In this document: positions 1 to 7,389 of the stretch, in pieces
Layout: the number at the start of each line of letters is the position of its first letter
Numbering within the stretch: the first letter of the stretch is position 1
DNA from: Paracoccaceae bacterium
GTDB taxonomy: Bacteria > Pseudomonadota > Alphaproteobacteria > Rhodobacterales > Rhodobacteraceae
DNA length: 33,939 nt
Reading direction: 5' to 3'
Assembly (NCBI GenBank): GCA_019634215.1
Contig: JAHQVS010000109.1
Coordinates: forward strand, 1-33,939
Made by a program: the position numbers and the translations under genes
Notes under the pieces: generated by a model
What the model saw: only the letters and a program-made list of their open reading frames with translations
Databases searched by the model: none
What the model was told of the DNA's origin: nothing

Positions 1-1
1 C

Positions 2-208
2 GCCATCATTCAGCTGTCGCATTCGGCAGGAATGTCCGTTGTCGCGCAGGGCGTTGAACGAATGGATCAGGCCACACTCCTGGCGGAACTCAACTGCGAT
101 ATGCTTCAGGGGTATCTATTCGCCAAACCTATGCCGCTTGAGATGTGCCTCCAGTACCTAAATGAAGAAACTAGATCTCAAGCCAAGCTTGGCTATAAAA
201 TTGCTTAA
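2..208 (+). CDS. EAL-domain protein, C-terminal fragment
   Basis: This is the last 68 codons of a gene that begins before the window. The translated end has the typical EAL-domain finish: a VVAQGVE stretch, then LNCDMLQGYLFAKPMP, then a short tail ending in GYKIA. EAL domains hydrolyse cyclic di-GMP in the cytoplasm or bind it as receptors. In active enzymes the first motif reads EGVE, and its first glutamate is the proposed general base (Glu352 in RocR). Here it is glutamine, while the second glutamate is kept. The copy may therefore be a weak or non-catalytic cyclic di-GMP receptor, but the other catalytic residues lie outside the window. The family call is secure and the activity is not. 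Confidence 0.85.
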   Translation, partial: AIIQLSHSAGMSVVAQGVERMDQATLLAELNCDMLQGYLFAKPMPLEMCLQYLNEETRSQAKLGYKIA

Positions 209-575
209 GCTCCAATATCTCACACGGCTTCATTCTCAACAGATAAAAGCCCCAGGACAAGCTCGGATAGAAGAGCGTGATCTATGTTGAACGCGTCAAC
301 AAGATCCTGTCCAATAGGATCAAGCATCTCAACGGCTCTCAAACCTTCACTGACCAATCGTTCGGCATGCGCCTCGTGCAAAAAATAAAGTCATCCAACG
401 GATCTTGGCCTGTGGAAGAGCGGCCAGTCAAGCGTCGCCTATGCAACTCCAGATTGCTGATCGCAACATTCAGTGAATGGCTGGCGTTCTTAAGGCCTGG
501 TCACCACCATCGAGTGCTCAAGCCATCTGTTTGTTTTTCAGCTATAGCCCGGCGCGATAAGCTATAAAAAGCCTC
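209..575. other. gene-poor stretch between EAL gene and CoA ligase
   Basis: About 370 bases separate two convergent genes. No RNA gene, mobile element or clear terminator was found. The only coding-like signal is a short open frame on the minus strand (220-381), listed separately. The reading frame on the plus strand over the same DNA has no recognisable protein features and looks like its antisense shadow. Confidence 0.5.
220..381 (-). CDS. possible small or remnant ORF, unknown
   Basis: A 53-codon frame from a TTG reads as plausible protein: LHEAHAERLVSEGLRAVEML, then an acidic, leucine-rich half ending SVENEAV before TGA. The residue mix (Glu, Leu, Ala, Asp) is more protein-like than the antisense frame. 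There is a stop just upstream and no good ribosome binding site, so it may be the decayed 3' end of a lost gene rather than a working one. No family is recognised. Confidence 0.2.
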   Translation of the reverse strand: MHEAHAERLVSEGLRAVEMLDPIGQDLVDAFNIDHALLSELVLGLLSVENEAV

Positions 576-2141
576 TCATCGCAGGAAAGTCTTTCGAACC
601 TTCCCGTTCGGGTTCCTTGGCAAAGGTTCTTCAACAATGACATAGCGGTCGGGTCGTTTATAGTCGGATAAATGGCTGGCAACATGGTCGGCGAGGCGAT
701 CTTGCAAACCGCTGCGATCAGCATGAAGCGTTGGTGTGACGATAGCCTTCACGCGCTCGCCTAATACCGGGCAGGGGTAGCCGACGACAGCGCATTCCTG
801 CACGTCTGAGTACAAAGCCAGGGCGTTCTCAACTTCGACTGAATAGACTTTATAACCGCCGCGATTTATCATATCCTTCTTACGGTCGACGATGCGCACA
901 AAGCCGTTCATATCTTTAGAACCAAGATCGCCCGACTTCCAATATCCACCAACAAAGTTGGCGGCAGTCGCCTCCGAATTATCCCAGTACCCCGGTGAAG
1001 TCATCGGACCAGCGATCCAGAGCTCTCCTATCTCACCGGCAGGAACTTCGCGCCCGTCACCATCCATAACGACGATATCGACACAATGCAGGGGCCAACC
1101 GATGCTATCGCTATGCGATGCCGCATGTTCGGGCGGCAGCAAGGTTGCAGGTGATGTCGTCTCCGTGGCGCCATACGCATTGACCAGCCCTAAGCTTGGT
1201 GCGATATCAGCAAGCGCCCTGATCGTCGCTTGCGGCATAGGCGCTCCACCATACCCACCGATCCGCCAAGTTGACAGGTTGACCGACGACAGCCCCTCTT
1301 CTCTTAGGAGTAGGTTGTACATCGCAGGCACCATGATGGTGTGAGTGATCCGCTCCGTTGCTAACAACTCTAAAGTCTGCCCGGCTTTGAAGTGCTCTTG
1401 CATCACTATGGCGCCACCTTTGGCAAACATTACAGCGATCTGCGCGATCAGACCCGTCACATGCGACCCTGGAACAGCGAGCAGAGACCGTTCGTAATGG
1501 TTGAGCCGCATCGCCGCGCAGTAATGCATTATCGTGTGAACGATGTTGACACCAGTAAGCACTGCCCCCTTTGGTCGGCCTGTCGTTCCTGATGTATAGA
1601 GAATAAAGACCGGCTCTTCTTCATGGGGTGTGGCCATAGGGACAATAGGCGCTCGTATCAGGGGGCGCTCATTACCATCAATCTCAAGTCGCGTGAGGCA
1701 TGACGGTATCTCGCTTGGTAGCGGTAGGTCGACAGCATCTGGCTGATGCAGCAGCGCGGCAGCCGAGCAATCCTCCACACAATACGCGATCTCAGGAGCG
1801 GCCATGCGAGTATTTAGCGGCGTCGCAATGGCTCCAAGGCGAACACATGCTAGAACAGCTTCGACGAACTCCGGTCGATTTCCAATTAGGATTGCGACAC
1901 GGTCGCCGGCAACGACACCGTGTGCAACGAGGCGAGACGCGAGACATCCCGCTCGCTCCCAAAGCGTGCGATAGCTCAAGCGCAAGCCGCCAGCAACAAG
2001 CGCTTCGGAGTCTGGAAATCGCTCCGCAACGTCCGAGAGCATGGCATGGAAAGAGGCTGGCCGGTCAGCGAAGCACCAAACGAGCCTGTCTCCAAATAAG
2101 CATTCACGTCTTAGATTGTTCTGATCATTATCACGCCACAT
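576..2141 (-). CDS. AMP-forming acyl/aryl-CoA ligase
   Basis: A 521-residue member of the ANL superfamily, which activates a carboxylic acid with ATP and CoA through an acyl-adenylate. The phosphate-binding loop ILYTSGTTGRPKGA lies near residues 180-193. It is followed by YGATETTSP, the hinge region YWKSGDLG...DRKKDMINRGGYKVYS, and a C-terminal NPNGKVRK carrying the catalytic lysine. I chose the ATG at 2141 over an in-frame one nine codons upstream because AAGGAG (2148-2153) sits six bases before it. The gene is divergent from a Liv-type importer, which suggests that it activates the imported acid. The substrate is unknown: it could be a fatty, dicarboxylic or aromatic acid. It is distinct from the feruloyl-CoA synthase at 28.4 kb. 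Confidence 0.85.
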   Translation of the reverse strand: MWRDNDQNNLRRECLFGDRLVWCFADRPASFHAMLSDVAERFPDSEALVAGGLRLSYRTLWERAGCLASRLVAHGVVAGDRVAILIGNRPEFVEAVLACVRLGAIATPLNTRMAAPEIAYCVEDCSAAALLHQPDAVDLPLPSEIPSCLTRLEIDGNERPLIRAPIVPMATPHEEEPVFILYTSGTTGRPKGAVLTGVNIVHTIMHYCAAMRLNHYERSLLAVPGSHVTGLIAQIAVMFAKGGAIVMQEHFKAGQTLELLATERITHTIMVPAMYNLLLREEGLSSVNLSTWRIGGYGGAPMPQATIRALADIAPSLGLVNAYGATETTSPATLLPPEHAASHSDSIGWPLHCVDIVVMDGDGREVPAGEIGELWIAGPMTSPGYWDNSEATAANFVGGYWKSGDLGSKDMNGFVRIVDRKKDMINRGGYKVYSVEVENALALYSDVQECAVVGYPCPVLGERVKAIVTPTLHADRSGLQDRLADHVASHLSDYKRPDRYVIVEEPLPRNPNGKVRKTFLR

Positions 2142-2257
2142 AACATTCTCCTTGGGATTAAACCCCATGAGATAAGTGATTCACAAGCTATTCAGCTCCG
2201 TGGGAGCAGCCGCGTCCAGTCAGCAAAATGAAAATCAATTTGCAAAATCTCATTCCA

Positions 2258-2280
2258 CGATGCGATTTTTCATCGCATCG
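2258..2280. promoter_or_regulatory. perfect 9-bp inverted repeat, candidate operator
   Basis: CGATGCGAT and its exact reverse complement ATCGCATCG are separated by five bases (TTTTC). The repeat lies in the divergent gap between the CoA ligase and the ABC transporter, 117 bases from one start and 90 from the other. The arms and spacing fit a dimeric repressor such as a TetR, GntR or MarR protein. No regulator gene is next to it, and a hairpin role in the livK leader RNA is also possible. Confidence 0.5.
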
Positions 2281-2370
2281 CCCTTGTGGTATCGAGAAAA
2301 GGCTCCCTATGCTGATGCCCGCGAACCGCCTCCAGAAAGCGAGAGACGGCGCACGACAGGGAGAACGCTC

Positions 2371-3672
2371 ATGAACAAATACTTGAAGGCGGCGCTTGGC
2401 GGCGTCGCTGCTCTGGCGACGTCAGTCGCACTGACCACGGCGGCCGCCGCTGAGGAATTCAAGGTGGGCATCGTCACCTTCCTCTCCGGCGGCGCCGCTG
2501 AAAGCTTCGGCGTTCCGGCCTGGAACGGCGGGCAACTGCTAATTAAGATGATGAACGAAGGCGCTTTGCCAGCGCCCTATGATCAGAAGGGCTTCGGAGG
2601 CCTTGAGATCGCCCCATTAGTGATTGACGAGGCAGGCGGCGCAACAAAGCAGGTTCAAGAGTTTCGTAATCTCGTTCAACGCGAAAACGTCGACGCCGTC
2701 TTGGGTTATGTGAGCTCAGGTGACTGCCTTGCGGTACCCCCCGTCGCCGAAGAATTGAAGGCTTTCTTAATCCTGTACGATTGCGGGACACCACGCGTCT
2801 TTGAAGAGGCTTCCTACAATTACGTTTTCCGTACGGCGGCACATGCCGCGATGGATAACATCAGTCTGGCGAAATACATCCAATCGCGAGGCATCGAGGT
2901 GTCTAGCTTCGCTGGCGTCAACCAGGATTATGCTTGGGGACAGGACAGCTGGGCGGATTTCGTCGCTTCGATGGGCCACTTGATGCCGGATGCGGAACAA
3001 AAGACCGCGCTTTTCCCTAAGATTTTCGCGGGACAGTACGGTACGGAGATTTCCGCTGTTATGCGTGCTCGGCCGGCGCTGCTGCATTCTTCCCTTTGGG
3101 GCGGCGACCTTCAGGCGTTTATGCTTCAATCGACGGCGCGCGGCATTCATGAACGGATGAGGATTGCGCTTGCAGCAGGGGATCACGTCATCCCTCAGCT
3201 CGGTCAGAAGATGCCTAATGGGATTATTCTAGGTGCGCGAGGCGTCAACGGGTTGGCGGCAAAGGCGCGTGGCGGAGAGCTGACTGACCTTCTCTGGGAC
3301 GCCTATATTAAAGAGTATGGCGTCTTCCCAGTGCAGGCGCCGTTTCGCATGTGGCAAGGGCTCTTGGGCCTGAAGACCGCGGTTGAGAAGGCGATGGCCG
3401 CCAATGGGGGAAAGAAGCCCAATGCGGATGAGCTCGCGGCAGCAATGACTGGACTGTCATGGGAAGCGCCTTCTGGCACGATCACCATGGCCCTCGGCGG
3501 TGGACATCAAGCCATCCAACCGAATGCCATCGGCGTGACGAAATGGGACGAGGGGTCCGGGCAAATGACCCTGGATGACGTCGAATACTACGACGCCGAG
3601 TGCGTGAATCCACCGGACGGCGTGAAAGCAGTCGACTGGATCAAAGCTGGTTTTCCCGGCGCGAAGTGCTGA
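2371..3672 (+). CDS. Liv-type ABC transporter substrate-binding protein
   Basis: A 433-residue periplasmic binding protein of the branched-chain amino acid/amide family (Peripla_BP_6, LivK-like). The start MNKYLKAALGG is chosen because it begins a clear Sec signal peptide (hydrophobic core, cleavage near AAAAEE) and follows a GGGAGA ribosome site. Upstream in-frame codons add non-signal sequence. The mature start FKVGIVTFLSGGAAESFGVP is the usual first strand and ligand loop. At 433 residues it is longer than amino-acid LivK proteins (about 370), as is common for family members that bind aromatic or other organic acids. It is the first gene of a five-gene importer operon. The ligand is not determined, but the divergent CoA ligase suggests a carboxylic acid. 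Confidence 0.87.
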   Translation: MNKYLKAALGGVAALATSVALTTAAAAEEFKVGIVTFLSGGAAESFGVPAWNGGQLLIKMMNEGALPAPYDQKGFGGLEIAPLVIDEAGGATKQVQEFRNLVQRENVDAVLGYVSSGDCLAVPPVAEELKAFLILYDCGTPRVFEEASYNYVFRTAAHAAMDNISLAKYIQSRGIEVSSFAGVNQDYAWGQDSWADFVASMGHLMPDAEQKTALFPKIFAGQYGTEISAVMRARPALLHSSLWGGDLQAFMLQSTARGIHERMRIALAAGDHVIPQLGQKMPNGIILGARGVNGLAAKARGGELTDLLWDAYIKEYGVFPVQAPFRMWQGLLGLKTAVEKAMAANGGKKPNADELAAAMTGLSWEAPSGTITMALGGGHQAIQPNAIGVTKWDEGSGQMTLDDVEYYDAECVNPPDGVKAVDWIKAGFPGAKC

Positions 3673-3725
3673 TCGAGCCGCCCTCCTGACGGAACGAACG
3701 GCTCTGATATCATCACCTTAAACAA

Positions 3726-3757
3726 GGCGGTGCGAGACACTCTTTGCTCGCACCGCC
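3726..3757 (+). terminator. intercistronic hairpin between livK- and livH-like genes
   Basis: GGCGGTGCGAG pairs perfectly with CTCGCACCGCC over 11 base pairs around a ten-base loop. No run of T follows, so full termination is unlikely. A stem placed right after the binding-protein gene is known to protect its transcript or reduce read-through, so that more binding protein than permease is made. That role is inferred here from position. Confidence 0.6.
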
Positions 3758-3803
3758 GCCTTAACAGGCAAAGCACGGCAGCACACCCGTGTGCGAGGGA
3801 CGA

Positions 3804-4706
3804 ATGGATCTACTGTTAGTCATCCTAATCGATGGGCTGATCTATGGCGCATGGTTGTTCATCGTCTCCGTCGGTCTGACGTTGGTGTTCGGCGTACTGG
3901 GCATCCTCAATCTGGCACATGGAAGCCTGTACGCCATCGGCGCGTATGCGGCCGCAAGCGCTGTCGGACTGTATTTCACCCTTGGCGGCGACGTATTTCC
4001 ACTGGGCAGTTATGCCGCGATGATCTTGGCGGCCCTTCTTGTCGCTGTCGTGGTGGCGCCGATCCTGGAGCGCGGGTTGCTTCGTCACTTCTATCATCGA
4101 GATGAAGTGCTCGGCGTGCTTGTGACCTACGGCGTCTTTCTGATCCTTGAAGATGTCATCAAGCTTATCTGGGGTGTAGAACCACTCTTCGTCTTCGAGC
4201 CCTACGATCTCCTGGGCACCATTGAGGCCGGGCCACTGTTTTATGTGGCTTACGACTTCTTGGTGATCGCGGCAGCGGTCGTGACCGGAATATTGGTTTG
4301 GTATTTTTTGAACGGAACCAATCGTGGAAAGGTCGTGCTGGCGGTAATACATGACCGCGAGATGAGCCAAACGATGGGAGTGAACGTCGACCGTGTCTTC
4401 ATGCTCGCCTTCGGCGCCGGGGTTTTCCTTGCAGCGCTCGGCGGCGCGCTAACCGCGCCAATGATTTCTGTCTCTCCCGGCATTGGCGTCAATGTGATCA
4501 TCGTCGCCTTTGCGGTGATCATCATCGGGGGATTAGGCTCGATAGAAGGCGCCGCGCTCGGCGCGGTCATGGTTGGAATCGCCCGCGCCGCCTCCGTTCA
4601 CCTCGTGCCGGAATTAGAACTGTTCATCATCTATTTTGTGATGGCGATCGTGCTGGTCTTCCGTCCCGAGGGCTTGTTCGTCAAAACTCAGACGAGGAAG
4701 ATCTGA
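3804..4706 (+). CDS. livH: ABC transporter permease, LivH-like
   Basis: A 300-residue inner-membrane permease of the branched-chain family. It has about eight hydrophobic segments, the N-terminal LTLVFGVLGILNLAHGSLYA motif of LivH proteins, and a C-terminal AFAVIIIGGLGSIEGAALGA segment that includes the loop contacting the ATPases. A GTG five codons upstream is possible, but the ATG preceded by GAGGGA (3795-3800) is better placed. One base separates its stop from the next start. It would form a heterodimer with the LivM-like protein that follows. Confidence 0.9.
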   Translation: MDLLLVILIDGLIYGAWLFIVSVGLTLVFGVLGILNLAHGSLYAIGAYAAASAVGLYFTLGGDVFPLGSYAAMILAALLVAVVVAPILERGLLRHFYHRDEVLGVLVTYGVFLILEDVIKLIWGVEPLFVFEPYDLLGTIEAGPLFYVAYDFLVIAAAVVTGILVWYFLNGTNRGKVVLAVIHDREMSQTMGVNVDRVFMLAFGAGVFLAALGGALTAPMISVSPGIGVNVIIVAFAVIIIGGLGSIEGAALGAVMVGIARAASVHLVPELELFIIYFVMAIVLVFRPEGLFVKTQTRKI

Positions 4707-4707
4707 C

Positions 4708-5667
4708 ATGGAGAAGTCGCCTGTTCTGGTAGCAGCGGTCACGCTAACTGGCTTGATCGTGCTTGGCTTCGCGCTTCCCGATTGGGCGCAATTCCTAATG
4801 ACGATCGCATTGGCGAAGGGTCTTGTCTCACTTGGAATCGTTGCGGGGATGCGATGCGGGGTGGTTTCGTTCGGACAGGGCCTGTATTTTTGCTTAGGCG
4901 CCTACACAGCTGGGCTGATGAGCCGGTGGACTGGCGTCACCGATGTTTTTCTTCTCACGTTCTTGTCCGTTATCGTCGCCGGGGGCGTTGGAGTGATCTT
5001 CGGGCCGTTATTGTCGCGCTATCGAGGGATTTTCTTCGCAATGTTGTCTTTGTCGCTCTCGATGATTCTGTTCGGGGCCTTGGCGAAGACGACCTCGCTT
5101 GGCGGCACGGACGGTGTGAATGTCGCCGCACCGACCTTCGCTGGATACGCCCCCGAGGGCGGTGCGTTAGCAACGGCTTTATACCTGTTCATTGTGACCG
5201 TAACCGTCATTATCGGCACTGTTATGCGTATCGTATTTGACAGCCAGAGCGGTTTGGTCAGCCTCGCTGTTCGGTCGAACGAACTCAGGGTGGAGTATCT
5301 CGGCTCCTCAGCGAATGGGATTGTCGCTGTGAGTTATGTAATCGCTGCTATATTGGGTGGAGTAGGCGGAGTCGTCACAGCGCTCGCGATTGGTCACGTG
5401 GACCCGGAATATGCGTTTTGGACCACATCGGGCGAGTTCGTGTTCGTGGCGATCCTCGCAGGATATTTATCGATTCCGGCTGTGTTCGTCGCTTCGATCG
5501 TCTTGGAGGTCGTTCGCTCGTTCTCGAACTTATACTTCCCGAACACCTGGCAGTTAGTGTTGGGCGTATTTCTTCTCGTGGTGATCCTTGTGCGGCCAGA
5601 CGGAATCGGGTCGATCAAGCTCTGGAGGCGGCGCGAGAGTGCTGGCGCTGCGGAACCAAGCGCATGA
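4708..5667 (+). CDS. livM: ABC transporter permease, LivM-like
   Basis: A 319-residue permease with many hydrophobic segments and LivM hallmarks: GMRCGVVSFGQGLYFCLGAY near the N-terminus and FVFVAILAGYLSIPAVFVAS toward the C-terminus. The end is basic and polar (LWRRRESAGAAEPSA), as expected for a cytoplasmic tail. It starts one base after livH and its TGA stop overlaps the ATG of the ATPase gene, so the operon is tightly coupled. Confidence 0.9.
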   Translation: MEKSPVLVAAVTLTGLIVLGFALPDWAQFLMTIALAKGLVSLGIVAGMRCGVVSFGQGLYFCLGAYTAGLMSRWTGVTDVFLLTFLSVIVAGGVGVIFGPLLSRYRGIFFAMLSLSLSMILFGALAKTTSLGGTDGVNVAAPTFAGYAPEGGALATALYLFIVTVTVIIGTVMRIVFDSQSGLVSLAVRSNELRVEYLGSSANGIVAVSYVIAAILGGVGGVVTALAIGHVDPEYAFWTTSGEFVFVAILAGYLSIPAVFVASIVLEVVRSFSNLYFPNTWQLVLGVFLLVVILVRPDGIGSIKLWRRRESAGAAEPSA

Positions 5668-6425
5668 ACGACATCGCTCTAGAAACCAAGAACCTCGTGA
5701 AGAATTTCGGCGCAGTCACCGCCGCTAAGGACGTCTCAATCGCAGTTCCAGCCGGCGCTGTCTGGTCGCTGATTGGCTCTAATGGCGCGGGCAAGACAAC
5801 CTTCGTCAATATGGTGACCGGATATCTACACCCCGACAGTGGTCAGATCTTGTTCCAAGGGAGAGACATCACACGTTTGGGGCCGCGAACGATTACTCGC
5901 GCCGGCATATGTCGCTCGTTCCAAATTCCGCAACTGTGCGGAGAGTTGACCACGATCGAAAACGTGCTGGTTGCGCATGCCATCAACCGATCGGCGACCC
6001 CGTCTTTTTTTCGCCGTGCCAACGAGACCGAAGAAATGGGCCGCGCATTGGCACTCCTTGAACGTTTCAAGATCGCCGAATACCGCAACCGTCTCATGGG
6101 CGAGTTGCCAGCAGGCGTGCGGAAACTGTTAGATATCGCTATGGCGATGACCGGCGAGCCGAAAGTGATTCTGCTCGATGAACCGACCAGCGGCGTCGCC
6201 ACGGAAGAGAAGTTCCCGATCATGGACCTGGTGATGGAGGCGCTCTCAGCGGAAGGCGTCACCACGCTTTTCGTTGAGCACGATATGGAAATCGTGACTC
6301 GTTACTCCGAGCGCGTGCTGGCTTTCTATGATGGCCGTATCATCGCGAACGATGCGCCGAACGAGGTTCTCTCTGATCCGCAGGTGCAGCGTTACGTGAC
6401 CGGCACGCCATTGACCGCCAGTTAA
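5664..6425 (+). CDS. livG: ABC transporter ATPase, LivG-like
   Basis: A 253-residue ATPase. Walker A is GSNGAGKT (residues 38-45), Walker B ends LLDEP (170-174) and the switch histidine is in VEHD (206). The signature motif, LSYGQ or LSGGQ in most relatives, reads LPAGV (148-152), which is unusual. I use the ATG overlapping the livM stop because the protein then starts with the normal MNDIALETKNLVKNFGAVTA. A longer in-frame frame upstream lies inside livM and is not real. It powers uptake together with LivF. Confidence 0.88.
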   Translation: MNDIALETKNLVKNFGAVTAAKDVSIAVPAGAVWSLIGSNGAGKTTFVNMVTGYLHPDSGQILFQGRDITRLGPRTITRAGICRSFQIPQLCGELTTIENVLVAHAINRSATPSFFRRANETEEMGRALALLERFKIAEYRNRLMGELPAGVRKLLDIAMAMTGEPKVILLDEPTSGVATEEKFPIMDLVMEALSAEGVTTLFVEHDMEIVTRYSERVLAFYDGRIIANDAPNEVLSDPQVQRYVTGTPLTAS

Positions 6426-6489
6426 AGATCTTCAGAGGCTCAGGAGCAATGATGGTTAGATTGGCGAAACAGACATCGCGAGAAGCAAC

Positions 6490-7128
6490 ATGCTGAGCCT
6501 CACGGACGTCGATGTGAAGATACAAGCGACCCCCATTCTGCGCCATCTGAGCCTCAAGGTGGAGACCGGCGAGGTGGTCAGTTTGATTGGCCGCAACGGT
6601 GCTGGGAAGACGACGACCCTACGCACGATCATGGGGATGACCCGACCAGAACACGGGGCGATCCATTTTGGCGGCAACGACATTTCAGCCATGAAAGGGC
6701 ATCATCGCCCAGCTCTTGGCATAGGCTACATGCCCGAAGATCGGCGCCTAGTGCCCCAATTGACAGTCGAGGAGAACATTCTGCTGCCAGCGTGGGTAAA
6801 CAACGAAATAGATCAGGCCCAAGGCTTAGAGCTTGTTTATGAACTCATGCCAGAACTTGAGGCGATGAAGGAGCGGAAGGCTCTGCTACTTTCCGGTGGA
6901 CAGCAGAAGATGGCAGCTCTGGGTCGCGCGCTTGTTGCTGGGTCTAAGCTCCTCTTGCTCGACGAGCCCTTCGAAGGGGTTGCGCCTGCACTCTCACAAC
7001 GCCTCTCAGAAGTGATCGGTTCGCTTCGTGGCGAGGCGCAATCAATACTGATCGCCCAATCTGAACTGTCGCATTCAGGTACCCTTAGCGATCGAGATAT
7101 AGTCATTGAGCGCGGCGCAATCGTATAA
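6490..7128 (+). CDS. livF: ABC transporter ATPase, LivF-like
   Basis: A 212-residue ATPase with Walker A GRNGAGKT (34-41), signature LSGGQQ (134-139) and Walker B LLLLDEP (154-160). LivF proteins are usually about 230-235 residues, and this one stops soon after the last core strand (IVIERGAIV), so it is slightly short at the C-terminus. A 64-base gap separates it from livG. It is the last gene of the importer operon and faces the sox cluster. Confidence 0.87.
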   Translation: MLSLTDVDVKIQATPILRHLSLKVETGEVVSLIGRNGAGKTTTLRTIMGMTRPEHGAIHFGGNDISAMKGHHRPALGIGYMPEDRRLVPQLTVEENILLPAWVNNEIDQAQGLELVYELMPELEAMKERKALLLSGGQQKMAALGRALVAGSKLLLLDEPFEGVAPALSQRLSEVIGSLRGEAQSILIAQSELSHSGTLSDRDIVIERGAIV

Positions 7129-7344
7129 CCAACTACTCAGCAGCATGCTTTCAGGATTGATGCCGACGCTGATTCTCTTCAATAACTGACTATAAAGCGT
7201 CTGGAGTTCAGCGTACGAAGGAATGCTGTCATTTGTGTTTATTGTACTCCACCACATCCTCTTCAGTTCGCACGCAAAGAAAAGCTCACAGCTTTAGGGA
7301 AAAGTCGTGACGATGCGAATGTCAGACTATCTTAAATACTGATC

Positions 7345-7367
7345 GCGGGGGTCAGGAACGCCCCCGC
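7345..7367. terminator. hairpin terminator between convergent livF and soxF
   Basis: GCGGGGG pairs with CCCCCGC around a nine-base loop, 23 bases past the soxF stop. Either converging transcript could use it. The flanking T or A runs are weak, so efficiency is uncertain. Confidence 0.6.
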
Positions 7368-7389
7368 AAACTTTGTTCAGGGCAGCGTG

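Noticed and set aside
277-567. 96-codon plus-strand frame after the EAL gene
   Set aside because: No ribosome site, basic low-information sequence with no family features. It appears to be antisense to a more protein-like minus-strand frame.
7075-7257. 60-codon minus-strand frame overlapping the livF end
   Set aside because: Its 3' end lies inside livF and it has no ribosome site or recognisable domain. The frame stays open a little further upstream, so a decayed remnant cannot be excluded, but there is nothing to support a gene.
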